Notes: generated by a model from the sequence alone, not told the origin. A DNA stretch of 64,000 nucleotides from Cellulomonas sp. KRMCY2 (GCF_000526515.1 NZ_JAGF01000001.1:1798001-1862000); one strand, 5' to 3'; shown: positions 30,642 to 39,854, counted from the first letter of the stretch. Numbers and translations are program-made.

Positions 30642-32081
30642 TTACCAGGTGAATCGTTCGACGTGGAGCTGGGCGGACGGCACGCCGGCGGCGTGCAGGT
30701 CGGCCGCGACGGCCTCCGCCCAGGTGGCCGTACCGCAGACGAAGACGTCGGTGTCGGCCAGGTCCGGGACCAGCCACCGGGCGGCCACCGGGCCGGGGTG
30801 GTGACCGAGCTGGGCGGGCAGCCAGGAGGTACCGGCGGCGCTGCGGGGCCCGACGAGGTCGACCACCTGGAGCGCACCGGACTGCACGAGCCGATCGATG
30901 TCGGCCTGCAGGGGCTGCCGTTCGGCGGACCGGACGCGGCGCACGAGCGTGGCCGGACGCCCGCCGAGGGCCGGGTCGAGACGGCCGTCGAGGGCGGCGT
31001 CCTGCAGCAGCGAGATGAGCGGGGTGATGCCGAGCCCGCTGCCGATCGCGACGATCCCGCGCCGCGTGCGGACGTCGGGGGTCAGCCGCCCGTACGGGCC
31101 CTCGACCAGCACCCGGGTCCCGGGCCGCATCGTCGCGATGCGTGCGCCGTCGTCGCCGCGGACGCTCAGGGTGATCCGCAGCGACGTGCCGTTCGGTGCG
31201 GCGGACAGCGACAGCGGGTGCCCGCGGGTCCAGCCGCGCCCGGTACGGAAGCGCCAGACGAAGAACTGCCCGGCCGCGACGGCCAGCTCGTCGAGGCGAC
31301 GGCCGGTGACGAGGACGCTGACCACCCCGGGTGCCTCCGACACGACGCCGCTGACGACCAGGGCGTGCCGCAGGGACGTCCGCAGCGGCAGGGCCACCCG
31401 GAACACCAGGACGCTGACCAGGGCGAGCGCGTAGAGGGTCCACCAGTAGACGGTCGCCACGGGGGAGGCGAGGAAGTCGGCGCCCGTCCAGAGCTGGTGC
31501 GGCAGGGCCAGGCCGGCGCCGAGGTAGGCGTACAGGTGCAGCAGGTGCCACGACTCGTACCGCAGCCGGCGGCGGGCCGCACGGATCGAGGTCACGGTGA
31601 TCAGCACGAACAGCCCCGTGCCGGCGGTCGCGAGGAGCATCCCGGGCGCCGTCGTGATCAGGGACCAGAGCTCGGCCAGGAAGCCGGTGCTGTCCAGGGC
31701 CGCGTAGCCGAGCGTCGTGAGGACCGCGTGGGCGAGCAGGAGGTTGACCGAGGTGAAGCCCAGCAGCCGGTGCCAGCGGGTCACCCGGTCCTGGCCGATC
31801 GACCGCTCGACCCACGGGATGCGCGCCATCGCGACCACCTGCAGCAGCAGCATGTCCGAGCTGACCAGCCCGGTCAGGCGGCCGAGCGACGTCAGCGCCG
31901 CACCCGTGCCGGCCGTCAGGTTCGTCACGCCGCCGTTGGACACCCACAGGCCGATGACGACGAGCGCTGTCGCCCAGACGATCAGCCCGACCGCGTCACC
32001 CCACCACCGTGGGCGAGCCGGCATCGGCGGACGCCGACCGGGGGCGATGGCCACCGGTGCGGGGCGGGTCAGTGTCGTCAT
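30642..32081 (-). CDS. Ferric reductase-like transmembrane protein with FAD/NAD-binding domains
   Basis: 479 residues. The N-terminal half has about six membrane helices with paired His (R-W-H-R-L-L-G-F, L-L-A-H-A-V-L, E-S-W-H-L-L-H-L-Y-A-Y) for two haems. The C-terminal half is a ferredoxin-reductase-like module: G-H-P-L-S-L-S-A-A-P (FAD), V-L-V-E-G-P-Y-G-R-L-T and A-I-G-S-G-L-G-I-T-P-L (NAD). It moves electrons across the membrane, probably to the FMN protein encoded 13 bp downstream. Three genes form one redox operon. Confidence 0.9.
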   Translation of the reverse strand: MTTLTRPAPVAIAPGRRPPMPARPRWWGDAVGLIVWATALVVIGLWVSNGGVTNLTAGTGAALTSLGRLTGLVSSDMLLLQVVAMARIPWVERSIGQDRVTRWHRLLGFTSVNLLLAHAVLTTLGYAALDSTGFLAELWSLITTAPGMLLATAGTGLFVLITVTSIRAARRRLRYESWHLLHLYAYLGAGLALPHQLWTGADFLASPVATVYWWTLYALALVSVLVFRVALPLRTSLRHALVVSGVVSEAPGVVSVLVTGRRLDELAVAAGQFFVWRFRTGRGWTRGHPLSLSAAPNGTSLRITLSVRGDDGARIATMRPGTRVLVEGPYGRLTPDVRTRRGIVAIGSGLGITPLISLLQDAALDGRLDPALGGRPATLVRRVRSAERQPLQADIDRLVQSGALQVVDLVGPRSAAGTSWLPAQLGHHPGPVAARWLVPDLADTDVFVCGTATWAEAVAADLHAAGVPSAQLHVERFTW

Positions 32082-32179
32082 GGCCGGAACGGTCCTCCAC
32101 CCACCTGCGGGGAACCTGGACGCTCCCTGTGCGTCACCTGTGCAGGCTCGACGGCGCCGGCCTGCGTTACGCTTGTGGC

Positions 32180-32267
32180 GACCCCTCGTGCGGCGTCATC
32201 TCGCTGAACTCCCCCAGGGCCGGAAGGCAGCAAGGGCAGGTGAGCTCTGGCGGGTGTGCGAGGGGTC
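32180..32267 (+). ncRNA. ffs: Signal recognition particle RNA, small bacterial type
   Basis: Ends GACCCCTCG (32180-32188) and CGAGGGGTC (32259-32267) pair. The apical helix 8 is unmistakable: CCAGGGCCGGAAGGCAGCAA followed by GGGCAGG...GAGCTCTGG. Small SRP RNA near dnaX is a common actinobacterial arrangement. Exact ends may extend a few bases. Confidence 0.93.
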
Positions 32268-32413
32268 CTCGCATGCCCGGACGCGCCCCCGCACCCCGAC
32301 CGGTCGTGCGACCGTGGTCGTACCGTCGGGCCACCCCAGGTCGCAGGTCCGACCGGGCCCGACCGTCCCACCGTCCGACGCGGAGCGCGACGTCGGGCCA
32401 CCACCCTGAGGGC

Positions 32414-33154
32414 ATGAGCACCGTGCCCGCACCCGTGACCCTCCCACCGGCCCCGGCCCCGGCCACGACCCCGCGCCTCTCGTCGCGCGGGCTCGTCAAG
32501 ACCTTCGGCCCGACGACAGCGCTCGCGGGGGTGGACGTCGACCTCGCCGACGGCGAGTCGCTGGCCGTGATGGGTCCGTCGGGCTCCGGCAAGTCGACCC
32601 TGCTGCACTGCATGGCAGGCATCCTGCGGCCGGACACGGGCACTGTCGCGCTGCGTGGCCGTGAGGTGGCCGGCCTCGGCGAGCGGGAGCGGTCGCTGCT
32701 GCGCCGCCGGCACTACGGCTTCGTGTTCCAGTTCGGCCAGCTGCTCTCCGAGCTGCCCGCGCAGGAGAACGTCGCCCTGCCGCTGATGCTGCTCGGCACC
32801 CCGCGGGCCCAGGCCGTCGCCCTGGCGCGGCAGTGGCTCGTGGCGCTCGGTCTGGCCGGGATGGAGACACGCCGACCGGGCGAGATGTCCGGTGGGCAGG
32901 CGCAGCGGGTCGCGGTCGCCCGGGCGCTGATCACGGGGCCCGACGTCGTCTTCGCCGACGAGCCGACCGGGGCGCTCGACCAGGCCACCGGGACCGACGT
33001 CATGCGCATCCTGACCGAGACGACGCGCGCGGCCGGTGCCTCCCTGGTCGTCGTGACGCACGAGGAGTCGGTCGCTGCCTGGTGCTCGCGGCGGATCGAG
33101 ATGCGTGACGGGCGGGTGGTCCGCGCGAGCGCGACCGTCGAGGCGGCCAGGTGA
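32414..33154 (+). CDS. ABC transporter ATP-binding protein (LolD/MacB type)
   Basis: 246 residues. A Pro/Ala-rich N-terminal 20 residues precede Walker A M-G-P-S-G-S-G-K-S-T-L-L-H-C-M-A-G. Q-loop V-F-Q-F-G-Q-L, signature M-S-G-G-Q-A-Q-R-V-A-V-A-R, Walker B V-V-F-A-D-E-P-T-G-A-L-D. It energises the FtsX-like permease encoded next, with GTGA overlap. Such pairs often export or sense antimicrobial peptides. Similar to the ATPase at 49728-50456. Confidence 0.93.
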   Translation: MSTVPAPVTLPPAPAPATTPRLSSRGLVKTFGPTTALAGVDVDLADGESLAVMGPSGSGKSTLLHCMAGILRPDTGTVALRGREVAGLGERERSLLRRRHYGFVFQFGQLLSELPAQENVALPLMLLGTPRAQAVALARQWLVALGLAGMETRRPGEMSGGQAQRVAVARALITGPDVVFADEPTGALDQATGTDVMRILTETTRAAGASLVVVTHEESVAAWCSRRIEMRDGRVVRASATVEAAR

Positions 33155-34533
33155 ACGCCGTCCTGGCCCTGTCGTCCGGGCCGTTGCGCGCCGGACGGGT
33201 GCCCGGCCGCGGCATCCGCGGGCTGCTGACGCCGGCTGGCCTCGCCGTCCTGGCGTTCGCAGTCATGACGACGTTCGGCCTGAGCGTCGTGGGCGGGCTG
33301 ATGGGCTTCATGGGTCGCGCCCAGGACCCGTCGTCCGACCTGGTCGCCGAGCTCGCGCCGACGTACGTGATCCTCGCGTGGATCGCCGTCGTGCTCCTGC
33401 TCGTCCCGCTGGTCTCCCTCGGTGGTGCGGCGGCGCGGCTCGGGGTCGCCCGCCGCGACGCCCGGCTGGCGACGCTGCGGCTGCTCGGCGTGACGCCGCG
33501 GGAGGTGATCGGGCTGACGGTCGTCGAGACCGCCGGCCAGGGTCTCCTCGGTGCCGCGCTCGGGTTCGTCGGCTACCTGGGGCTGATGCCGGTGTGGACG
33601 CGGATCCCGTTCATGGATCGGACCTTCACGGTCGGGGAGCTGTGGGTCGGACCGTTCGCCGTGCTGGTCGCGCTCGCGGCCGTCCCGCTGCTCGCCGCGG
33701 TCAGCGGCATGGTCTCGCTGCGCCGGGTGGTCATCTCACCGCTCGGGGTGGCGATGCGCCAGACCCCGGCCCGGATGCGCTGGCTGCGGATGCTGGCGGT
33801 CCTCGCGGCACTCGGCGCGTTCGTGGCCTACACGCAGGTGAGCGTCGGGTTCGAGGAGGCGGTCGCCATCGGGTTCCTGCTCGGCCTGCTGGCCGTGGTC
33901 TTCGGCACGCTCAACCTGCTCGGCCCGTGGACGATCAGCGTCCTGGGCCGGGTCATGGCCCGCACCGCCCGCACCGTCCCCTGGCTGCTCGCCGCCCGGC
34001 GCCTGCTCGACGACCCGCGCGCGGCGTGGCGCGTCGTCGGCGGGCTCAGCCTGGCGAGCTTCGTCGCCGGCGTGCTGTCCGTGCTGCCGGGGATCGTCTC
34101 GGCCGAGGACGGCGGGCAGGACGCGCAGGGGGCGATGCTGCTCGCGGACCTCGTCACCGGCGCCATCCTGACCCTGGCGATCGCGTTCACGGCGGCGGCC
34201 TGCTCGGCGGGCATCGTGCAGGCCGCGACAGTCCTGGACCGGCGGCGTGAGTACGCGTTGCAGCAGCTGGCCGGCGTCCCGGTCGAGCTGTTCGACGCGG
34301 TCCGGCGGCGCGAGGTGCTCACCCCGTTGATCTTCGTCTCGGGCACCTCCGCGCTCGTCGCGATCGTCGTGCTCGTGCCGCTGTTCGGCACGGCGGCCGC
34401 GACGGCGCCGCAGGGCCTGCTGGCGCTCGCGGCCTGCCTCGGGGCGGGCGTCGTGCTGGTGCTCGCGGCGACCGAGACCAGCCGTCCCCTGCTGCGCTCG
34501 GTGCTCCGCGAGACGGTCGTGCGGGCGGACTGA
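33151..34533 (+). CDS. FtsX-like ABC permease
   Basis: 460 residues, GTG start overlapping the ATPase stop. About eight hydrophobic segments; residues 105-125 (R-R-D-A-R-L-A-T-L-R-L-L-G-V-T-P-R-E-V) and a second L-D-R-R-R-E-Y-A-L-Q-Q-L-A-G-V-P near 365 are the two FtsX coupling motifs. Extracellular loops are short. Partner of the preceding ATPase; substrate unknown. Confidence 0.88.
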   Translation: MNAVLALSSGPLRAGRVPGRGIRGLLTPAGLAVLAFAVMTTFGLSVVGGLMGFMGRAQDPSSDLVAELAPTYVILAWIAVVLLLVPLVSLGGAAARLGVARRDARLATLRLLGVTPREVIGLTVVETAGQGLLGAALGFVGYLGLMPVWTRIPFMDRTFTVGELWVGPFAVLVALAAVPLLAAVSGMVSLRRVVISPLGVAMRQTPARMRWLRMLAVLAALGAFVAYTQVSVGFEEAVAIGFLLGLLAVVFGTLNLLGPWTISVLGRVMARTARTVPWLLAARRLLDDPRAAWRVVGGLSLASFVAGVLSVLPGIVSAEDGGQDAQGAMLLADLVTGAILTLAIAFTAAACSAGIVQAATVLDRRREYALQQLAGVPVELFDAVRRREVLTPLIFVSGTSALVAIVVLVPLFGTAAATAPQGLLALAACLGAGVVLVLAATETSRPLLRSVLRETVVRAD

Positions 34534-34572
34534 GCCGCCCGCACGACCAGCCCGCCGACAGTGCCCGGTGCC

Positions 34573-35190
34573 TCAGCCCCGGGCGACCGGCTGCCGCAGG
34601 ATCGTCCGCATCGCCGCCGGTGCGACCCGACGAGGGTCGTTGAGGTACACCTCGTGGTGCTTGCCGGCGCGTTCCAGCCCGTGGTCGGCGATGAACGCGT
34701 GCAGTGCGGCGATGGTCGGACCCTCGTCGGCGTACGGGCCGTGGTGCATGACCTGGACGACGTCGCCCTCGTCGAGCACCTCGAGCCGCAGCCGGTCGGC
34801 CGAGGGGGCGCGACCCTTGGCGACGGCCGCCGACACAGCCTGCTCGACCAGGTCGGCGGTCACCACCTCGGGCTGGGCGATCATCATCGTCCAGAGCCAG
34901 TCACTGCGGCTCCCCGCTGTGAAGGCGGACATGTCGTCGGCCCACCACAACCCCTCCAGGGGCAGCACGGTCCACGGGGAGCCGCCGGCCTGCTTGACCA
35001 GGCCGCGCACGCCGTAGCTCGCCGCGTAGAGCGTGCCGACGGCGTCCGCGTAGGCCGGTGCGGTGCCCGGATCGCCCGAGCCGTCGACCATCACGAACCG
35101 CAGCGGTGGGACCGTCAGGCGCACCGGTGCGTCCGGGGCCCGGTACAGCCCGGGATGGTCGCGCCGCAGGTCGTTGTTGTCCGCGGTCAT
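34573..35190 (-). CDS. GyrI-like small-molecule-binding protein
   Basis: 205 residues. T-V-P-P-L-R-F-V-M-V-D-G-S-G-D-P, Y-A-D-A-V-G-T-L-Y-A-A-S-Y, L-E-G-L-W-W-A-D-D, and V-M-H-H-G-P-Y-A-D-E-G-P-T-I follow the GyrI-like domain found in ligand-binding and TfdA-like esterase proteins. The start overlaps the stop of the MerR-family gene, so the two form an operon and probably share a ligand class. A catalytic role in hydrolysis is possible but not shown. Confidence 0.85.
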   Translation of the reverse strand: MTADNNDLRRDHPGLYRAPDAPVRLTVPPLRFVMVDGSGDPGTAPAYADAVGTLYAASYGVRGLVKQAGGSPWTVLPLEGLWWADDMSAFTAGSRSDWLWTMMIAQPEVVTADLVEQAVSAAVAKGRAPSADRLRLEVLDEGDVVQVMHHGPYADEGPTIAALHAFIADHGLERAGKHHEVYLNDPRRVAPAAMRTILRQPVARG

Positions 35191-36065
35191 CGGGCGTCGG
35201 GTGCGGCGACCTCGGGGGCGTCCGGCGCGACGCGGGCGACCGGCACGCACACCTCCGTCACCCAGTGACTGGGCTCCGGGTCCTCGTGCGGCGAGACGAG
35301 GTAGACGTTGAACATCGGCCCGGCGAACCGGTACCCGTTCTCCGGCACCCAGTGGCCGACGGCCTCCATCACGGCACCGATGCCGTCGTACGGGCCGTCG
35401 AGGACGGCGACCGCGACCTCCTGCGCCGGCACCTCGACGCAATGGACGTCGCCGGAGCCGGCGAACGGCGCGGCGACGTCGAGCTGGACCTCCACGTCGC
35501 AGTCGGACTCCTTGTAGTCCTCGTCGTGGAAGACGGCGACGGACCGTGCGTCGGGCGCGATGGCGGCCCCGGCGGTGAACAGCGCCGGCATGAGGCGCTC
35601 CCACAGCCGGCCCTCGTCGGCGTAGGTCGGGATGATGTCGCGGACGGACGCGGTGATGCGTGCCGGGTTGGTGCGGTGGGTGATCGTGACGGACATGACA
35701 GGTCCCTCCAGTGCGGTGATGAGGTGGTCCACCTCCCGGACCCGGTCGACGACGTCGGCGGCCTCGGCGATGAGTCGCGTCCGTTGCCGCTCGAGCACCG
35801 CACGCACGGCACGCGGGTCGTCGAGGATCGGCACGCAGGCAGCGATCTCGTGGACCCCGAGCCCGACGTCGCGCAGCTCGCGCACCCAGCGCGCCACGGA
35901 CAGCAGCGCGGGGGAGTACGAGCGGTAGCCCGAGTGGTGGTCCACCCGGGACGGGCGCAGCACGTCGTGCTCGTCGTAGTACCGGAGCATGCGGACGCTC
36001 AGCTGGGACAGTCGCGAGAACTCGCCGATCGTCAGCAGTCGCTCGCCGTTGGGAGGCATGCCCAT
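35187..36065 (-). CDS. MerR-family regulator with GyrI-like effector domain (BmrR/TipA type)
   Basis: 292 residues from ATG 36065 (ATG 36059 or GTG 36074 are alternatives). L-L-T-I-G-E-F-S-R-L-S-Q-L-S-V-R-M-L-R-Y-Y-D-E is the MerR helix-turn-helix; a dimerisation helix follows, then a GyrI-like ligand domain from about 135 (V-L-D-G-P-Y-D-G-I-G-A-V-M). It should activate its own operon on binding a lipophilic compound. A perfect 17-bp palindrome lies at 36075-36091 directly upstream. Confidence 0.9.
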   Translation of the reverse strand: MGMPPNGERLLTIGEFSRLSQLSVRMLRYYDEHDVLRPSRVDHHSGYRSYSPALLSVARWVRELRDVGLGVHEIAACVPILDDPRAVRAVLERQRTRLIAEAADVVDRVREVDHLITALEGPVMSVTITHRTNPARITASVRDIIPTYADEGRLWERLMPALFTAGAAIAPDARSVAVFHDEDYKESDCDVEVQLDVAAPFAGSGDVHCVEVPAQEVAVAVLDGPYDGIGAVMEAVGHWVPENGYRFAGPMFNVYLVSPHEDPEPSHWVTEVCVPVARVAPDAPEVAAPDAR

Positions 36066-36074
36066 AACCCACAC

Positions 36075-36091
36075 TCTGACACCGTGTCAGA
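36075..36091. promoter_or_regulatory. Perfect 17-bp palindrome, likely MerR operator
   Basis: TCTGACAC-C-GTGTCAGA sits immediately upstream of the MerR-family gene. Regulators of this family bind such dyads between -35 and -10 elements. It merges into the 16-bp tandem repeats that start at 36084. Confidence 0.75.
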
Positions 36092-36147
36092 CGCAAGGGG
36101 TGCCGGACGCCAGGGGTGTCAGGCGCAAGGGCTGTCAGACGCAAGGG
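36084..36147. repeat. Four tandem 16-bp repeats between merR-like gene and dnaX
   Basis: Units: GTGTCAGACGCAAGGG, GTGCCGGACGCCAGGG, GTGTCAGGCGCAAGGG, CTGTCAGACGCAAGGG, contiguous from 36084 to 36147. Each contains a half of the GTGTCAGA operator arm, so they may be extra half-sites. It ends about 80 bp before the dnaX start. Confidence 0.85.
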
Positions 36148-36229
36148 CACGAGACGGGGCGCCGTCCGGCGTCCCGGGACGGGCCAGGGCCGGGTGACCG
36201 ATGTCCGGCGCGGCGCATAGGGTTCGTGC

Positions 36230-38524
36230 GTGACCACTGCGCTGTACCGCCGCTACCGGCCTGACACCTTCGCCGAGGTGATCGGTCAGGAGCATGTCAC
36301 CGAGCCGCTCATGCAGGCGCTGCGCGCCGATCGCGTCAACCACGCGTACCTGTTCTCCGGGCCGCGCGGCTGCGGCAAGACGACGTCGGCCCGGATCCTG
36401 GCGCGCTGTCTGAACTGCGCCGAGGGACCGACGCCGACCCCGTGCGGGACGTGCGACTCCTGTGTCGAGCTGGGCCGTGGCGGACCGGGCAGCCTCGACG
36501 TGGTCGAGATCGACGCGGCCAGCCACGGCGGCGTGGACGACGCACGGGACCTGCGCGAGCGGGCGACCTTCGCCCCGGCCCGGGACCGGTACAAGATCTT
36601 CATCCTCGACGAGGCCCACATGGTCACGCCGCAGGGCTTCAACGCGCTGCTCAAGATCGTCGAGGAGCCGCCCGAGCACGTGAAGTTCATCTTCGCCACG
36701 ACCGAGCCGGACAAGGTCATCGGCACCATCCGGTCCCGCACCCACCACTACCCGTTCCGGCTCGTCGGGCCGGACACCCTGCAGCCGTACCTCGAGCAGA
36801 TGTGTGTCGCCGAGGGTGTGGCCGTCGGCTCCGGCGTGCTGCCGCTGGTCGTCCGGGCGGGTGGTGGCTCGGTGCGGGACTCGCTGTCCGTGCTCGACCA
36901 GCTCGTCGCAGGTGCCGACGCCTCGGGGATCGACTACGGGCGCGCCGTCGCGCTGCTCGGCTACACGCACAGCGCCCTGCTCGACGACGTCGTGGACGCG
37001 ATCGCGGCGCGCGACGGCGCGAGCGCCTTCCGGGTCGTCGACCGGGTCGTCTCCTCCGGCCACGAGCCGCGTCGCTTCGTCGAGGACCTGCTCGAGCGGC
37101 TCCGCGACCTGATCGTCATCGCCGCGTCGGGTGACGCGGCCCGCGCCGTGCTCCGCGACCTGCCCGCCGACCAGCTCGAGCGGATGTACGCCCAGGCGGG
37201 GGTGCTCGGTGCCTCGGAGCTCTCCCGCTCGGCCGACCTGGCCAACGCAGCGCTCAGCGAGATGACCGGCGCGACCTCGCCCCGCCTGCACCTGGAGCTG
37301 CTGGTCGCCCGGCTGCTGCTGCCCGCCGCCGACGACGGCGCGGTCGGGCTCGGGGCGCGCCTCGACCGGGTCGAGCGCGAGCTCGGTCCGGATCGCGTCG
37401 GTGGTGCCCGGGCGGCGGCGCCCGTCGCGGCCGCCCCTGGTGTGGCAGCGCCTGCTGTCGCGCCCGTCGCTGTCGCGGCCGTCCCGGTCGTGCGGGCCGA
37501 CGCGGCCGTCGTGCCGGAGCCGGTTGTGCGGGCCGAGCCGGCCGTCGTGCCCGAGCCGGCGGCTGTCGAACCGCCGGACACCAAGGTGCCGGACGCTGAG
37601 CCGCCGACCGACGAGCCGCCGACCGACGAGCCGCCGACCGACGAGCAGCCGACCGACGAGCAGCCGACCGACGAGCAGCCGCAGAGCGAACCACCCCGTG
37701 ACGAGTCGGTCGCCCACGAGCCGGCCGTCCCCGTGGTGTCGTCCGGGCTGGATGCCGAGGTCGTCCGGCGTCGCTGGCCCGAGGTGCTGCAGACCCTGCG
37801 CGGCCTCCGGATGGCGACCTGGGTGCTCGTGAGCCAGAACGCGCAGGTCGCCGAGGTCACCGCGGACAAGGTCCTGCTCGGCTTCACGACCCCGCAGCTC
37901 GCGACGACGTTCCGCACCGGGCCGCACCCGGAGAACGTCCAGCGTGCGCTGCACGAGACGCTCGGCCTCGACGTGCGCGTCGAGACGGCGCTGGCCGTGG
38001 CCCCGAGCGAAGGAGGTCGGGCGGCCGGCGGCTCTGCGGACGACGATCGCTCCGCCGAGGGCACCGTGGGATCGGCGGCGTCGACCGACCCCGGCCGCGT
38101 CTCGACGAGCGACGCCGAGGCGTCCTGGTCCGCCCCCGCGCGGCCGGTCGCGTCGCCGACCGCGCAGAGCCCGTCGTCCGGCACGAGCGGCTCGTCGTCC
38201 GGCACGAGCGGCCCGTCGTCCGGCACGAGCGGTCAGCAGCCCCACGCGCGCGGCCCGGAGCCCGAGGATCGGGCGCAGCGGTCCGCGGGCCGACCCACCG
38301 GGAGCTCGCGGACCGGGAGCGGTGGCCCGCGCACGGGCAGCGGCGGTCCGCGGTCCGGCGCCGATCGAGGTCGAGCTCCCGCCGCACCCACCTCGGTCGA
38401 CGAGGGCGAGGACGCCGACCCGGACGACCCCGATCTCGCGTCCACCGGCCTGGTCGGCGCACCGCTGATCGCGCAGATGCTCGGCGGCACGGTCATCGAC
38501 GAGATCCCCGACGGAACAGGCTGA
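36230..38524 (+). CDS. dnaX: DNA polymerase III subunit gamma/tau
   Basis: 764 residues from GTG 36230. AAA+ clamp-loader core: Walker A S-G-P-R-G-C-G-K-T-T-S-A, four zinc-binding Cys in C-L-N-C-A-E-G and C-G-T-C-D-S-C, Walker B I-L-D-E-A-H-M-V, sensor F-A-T-T-E. After residue about 400 the tail is low-complexity: repeated P-P-T-D-E/Q-P-T-D-E units near 460-485 and S-S-G-T-S-G repeats near 645-665, longer than in most relatives. It loads the sliding clamp and holds the polymerase together. Confidence 0.96.
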   Translation: MTTALYRRYRPDTFAEVIGQEHVTEPLMQALRADRVNHAYLFSGPRGCGKTTSARILARCLNCAEGPTPTPCGTCDSCVELGRGGPGSLDVVEIDAASHGGVDDARDLRERATFAPARDRYKIFILDEAHMVTPQGFNALLKIVEEPPEHVKFIFATTEPDKVIGTIRSRTHHYPFRLVGPDTLQPYLEQMCVAEGVAVGSGVLPLVVRAGGGSVRDSLSVLDQLVAGADASGIDYGRAVALLGYTHSALLDDVVDAIAARDGASAFRVVDRVVSSGHEPRRFVEDLLERLRDLIVIAASGDAARAVLRDLPADQLERMYAQAGVLGASELSRSADLANAALSEMTGATSPRLHLELLVARLLLPAADDGAVGLGARLDRVERELGPDRVGGARAAAPVAAAPGVAAPAVAPVAVAAVPVVRADAAVVPEPVVRAEPAVVPEPAAVEPPDTKVPDAEPPTDEPPTDEPPTDEQPTDEQPTDEQPQSEPPRDESVAHEPAVPVVSSGLDAEVVRRRWPEVLQTLRGLRMATWVLVSQNAQVAEVTADKVLLGFTTPQLATTFRTGPHPENVQRALHETLGLDVRVETALAVAPSEGGRAAGGSADDDRSAEGTVGSAASTDPGRVSTSDAEASWSAPARPVASPTAQSPSSGTSGSSSGTSGPSSGTSGQQPHARGPEPEDRAQRSAGRPTGSSRTGSGGPRTGSGGPRSGADRGRAPAAPTSVDEGEDADPDDPDLASTGLVGAPLIAQMLGGTVIDEIPDGTG

Positions 38525-38571
38525 GCGCGGCGGACGGAGCCGACGTCCGCCGGACCCCTTAGGCTGGACGG

Positions 38572-39171
38572 GTGTACGAGGGCGCGGTCCAGGACCTGAT
38601 CGACGAGCTCGGGCGACTGCCCGGCATCGGTCCCAAGAGCGCGCAACGGATCGCCTTCCACCTCCTTGCAGCGGACCCGGTCGATGTCCGTCGGCTGGTC
38701 GACTCGCTCACCGAGGTCAAGGCCCGCGTCCAGTTCTGCACCATCTGCGGCAACGTCTCGCAGGAGGAGCTGTGCCGGATCTGCCGTGACCCACGGCGTT
38801 CGCTGGCCAGCATCTGCGTCGTCGAGGAGCCCAAGGACGTGGTCGCGATCGAGCGCACCCGTGAGTTCCGGGGCCGGTACCACGTGCTCGGCGGCGCCAT
38901 CAACCCGATGGACAACGTCGGCCCGGACGACCTGCGGATCTCACAGCTCATGACCCGGCTCGCCGACGGCACCGTCACCGAGGTCATCCTCGCGACCGAC
39001 CCGAACGTCGAAGGCGAAGCCACCTCGACCTACCTCGCGCGCCTGCTGGTCCCCATGGGCCTGCGGGTCACGCGGCTTGCCTCAGGGCTGCCGGTCGGGG
39101 GAGACCTGGAGTATGCCGATGAGGTCACGCTAGGGCGTGCCTTCGAAGGACGGAGGCAGATCAGTGCCTGA
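38572..39171 (+). CDS. recR: Recombination mediator protein RecR
   Basis: 199 residues, normal length. [17 protein letters not shown] is the helix-hairpin-helix, C-x2-C...C-x2-C (F-C-T-I-C-G-N, L-C-R-I-C-R-D) the zinc finger, and V-V-E-E-P-K-D-V plus G-G-A-I-N-P the Toprim region. Works with RecF/RecO to load RecA at gaps. It follows dnaX without the usual ybaB gene between, and overlaps the next gene. Confidence 0.96.
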   Translation: MYEGAVQDLIDELGRLPGIGPKSAQRIAFHLLAADPVDVRRLVDSLTEVKARVQFCTICGNVSQEELCRICRDPRRSLASICVVEEPKDVVAIERTREFRGRYHVLGGAINPMDNVGPDDLRISQLMTRLADGTVTEVILATDPNVEGEATSTYLARLLVPMGLRVTRLASGLPVGGDLEYADEVTLGRAFEGRRQISA

Positions 39172-39763
39172 CAAGCCGATTCACCACGTGGGCGACGCAC
39201 TCGTCGACACCCCGGCGGACCTGCGTGACGTCGCAGACTCCGTCGCACGGGACACCCGGAGCTTCCTCTCGACGGTGACGGAGGTCGCCGCGGGCTCGAA
39301 CCCCGAGGTGGCCATCCCCTTGCTGCTGCTGGCCGTCTCGGACGTCCTGGCGGCCGGAGCGCGCCTGGGCGCCATGGTCGACGTCCTGCCGGCCGAGCGC
39401 TTCGAGCCCGACGTCGGCCCCGATGCCGACCTCGACCCGCTGCGGGCAGCCCTCGAGAACGTGCTCGACGGGATCGACGACTACACCGAGATCGACGACC
39501 CTGTGCTCGGCGTCGAGGTCGTGACGTCGTCGGTGTCCGGGGACCTCGTGATGGTGGCCGGTGCGCTCAGCCAGGGGCTCCGGCACTACGAGGCCGGACA
39601 GGTGATCGAGGCCCTGTGGTGGTGGCAGTACTCCTACCTGGCCAACTGGGGCGAGCGCGGCTCGGCCGTGCTGCGGGTGCTCCAGACGATCCTGGCCCAC
39701 CTGCGACTCGACATCGACGAGGACACCGTGGCCGAGGCGGAGTTCCACGCGCTGCACCCCTGA
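39164..39763 (+). CDS. DUF5063 domain protein
   Basis: 199 residues from GTG 39164 with GGAGG upstream, overlapping the recR stop. Helical; [14 protein letters not shown] and [16 protein letters not shown] are conserved in DUF5063 proteins found beside recR in Actinobacteria. Function is unknown; the coupling suggests a link to replication or repair. Confidence 0.82.
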   Translation: MPDKPIHHVGDALVDTPADLRDVADSVARDTRSFLSTVTEVAAGSNPEVAIPLLLLAVSDVLAAGARLGAMVDVLPAERFEPDVGPDADLDPLRAALENVLDGIDDYTEIDDPVLGVEVVTSSVSGDLVMVAGALSQGLRHYEAGQVIEALWWWQYSYLANWGERGSAVLRVLQTILAHLRLDIDEDTVAEAEFHALHP

Positions 39764-39794
39764 GCGCCTGCTCCCCTGATCGGCACACCAGGAG

Positions 39795-39838
39795 CCGGCG
39801 TACGTCTGACCGGCGGACCGGCGTACGTCTGACCGGCG
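39795..39838. repeat. Two perfect 21-bp direct repeats
   Basis: CCGGCGTACGTCTGACCGGCG stands at 39795-39815 and 39818-39838, 2 bp apart, in the convergent gap between the DUF5063 gene and the SSI-like lipoprotein gene. Each unit contains GTAC and CGGC dyads. No role apparent. Confidence 0.8.
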
Positions 39839-39854
39839 AACTGAGCGTGTCCGC

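Noticed and set aside
32009-32413. N-terminal extension of the ABC ATPase across the SRP RNA
   Set aside because: The extended frame runs through the SRP RNA gene; ATG 32414 directly precedes a normal ABC ATPase.
36084-36147. CRISPR-like mini-array in the 16-bp repeats
   Set aside because: Units are contiguous without spacers, so it is a tandem repeat.
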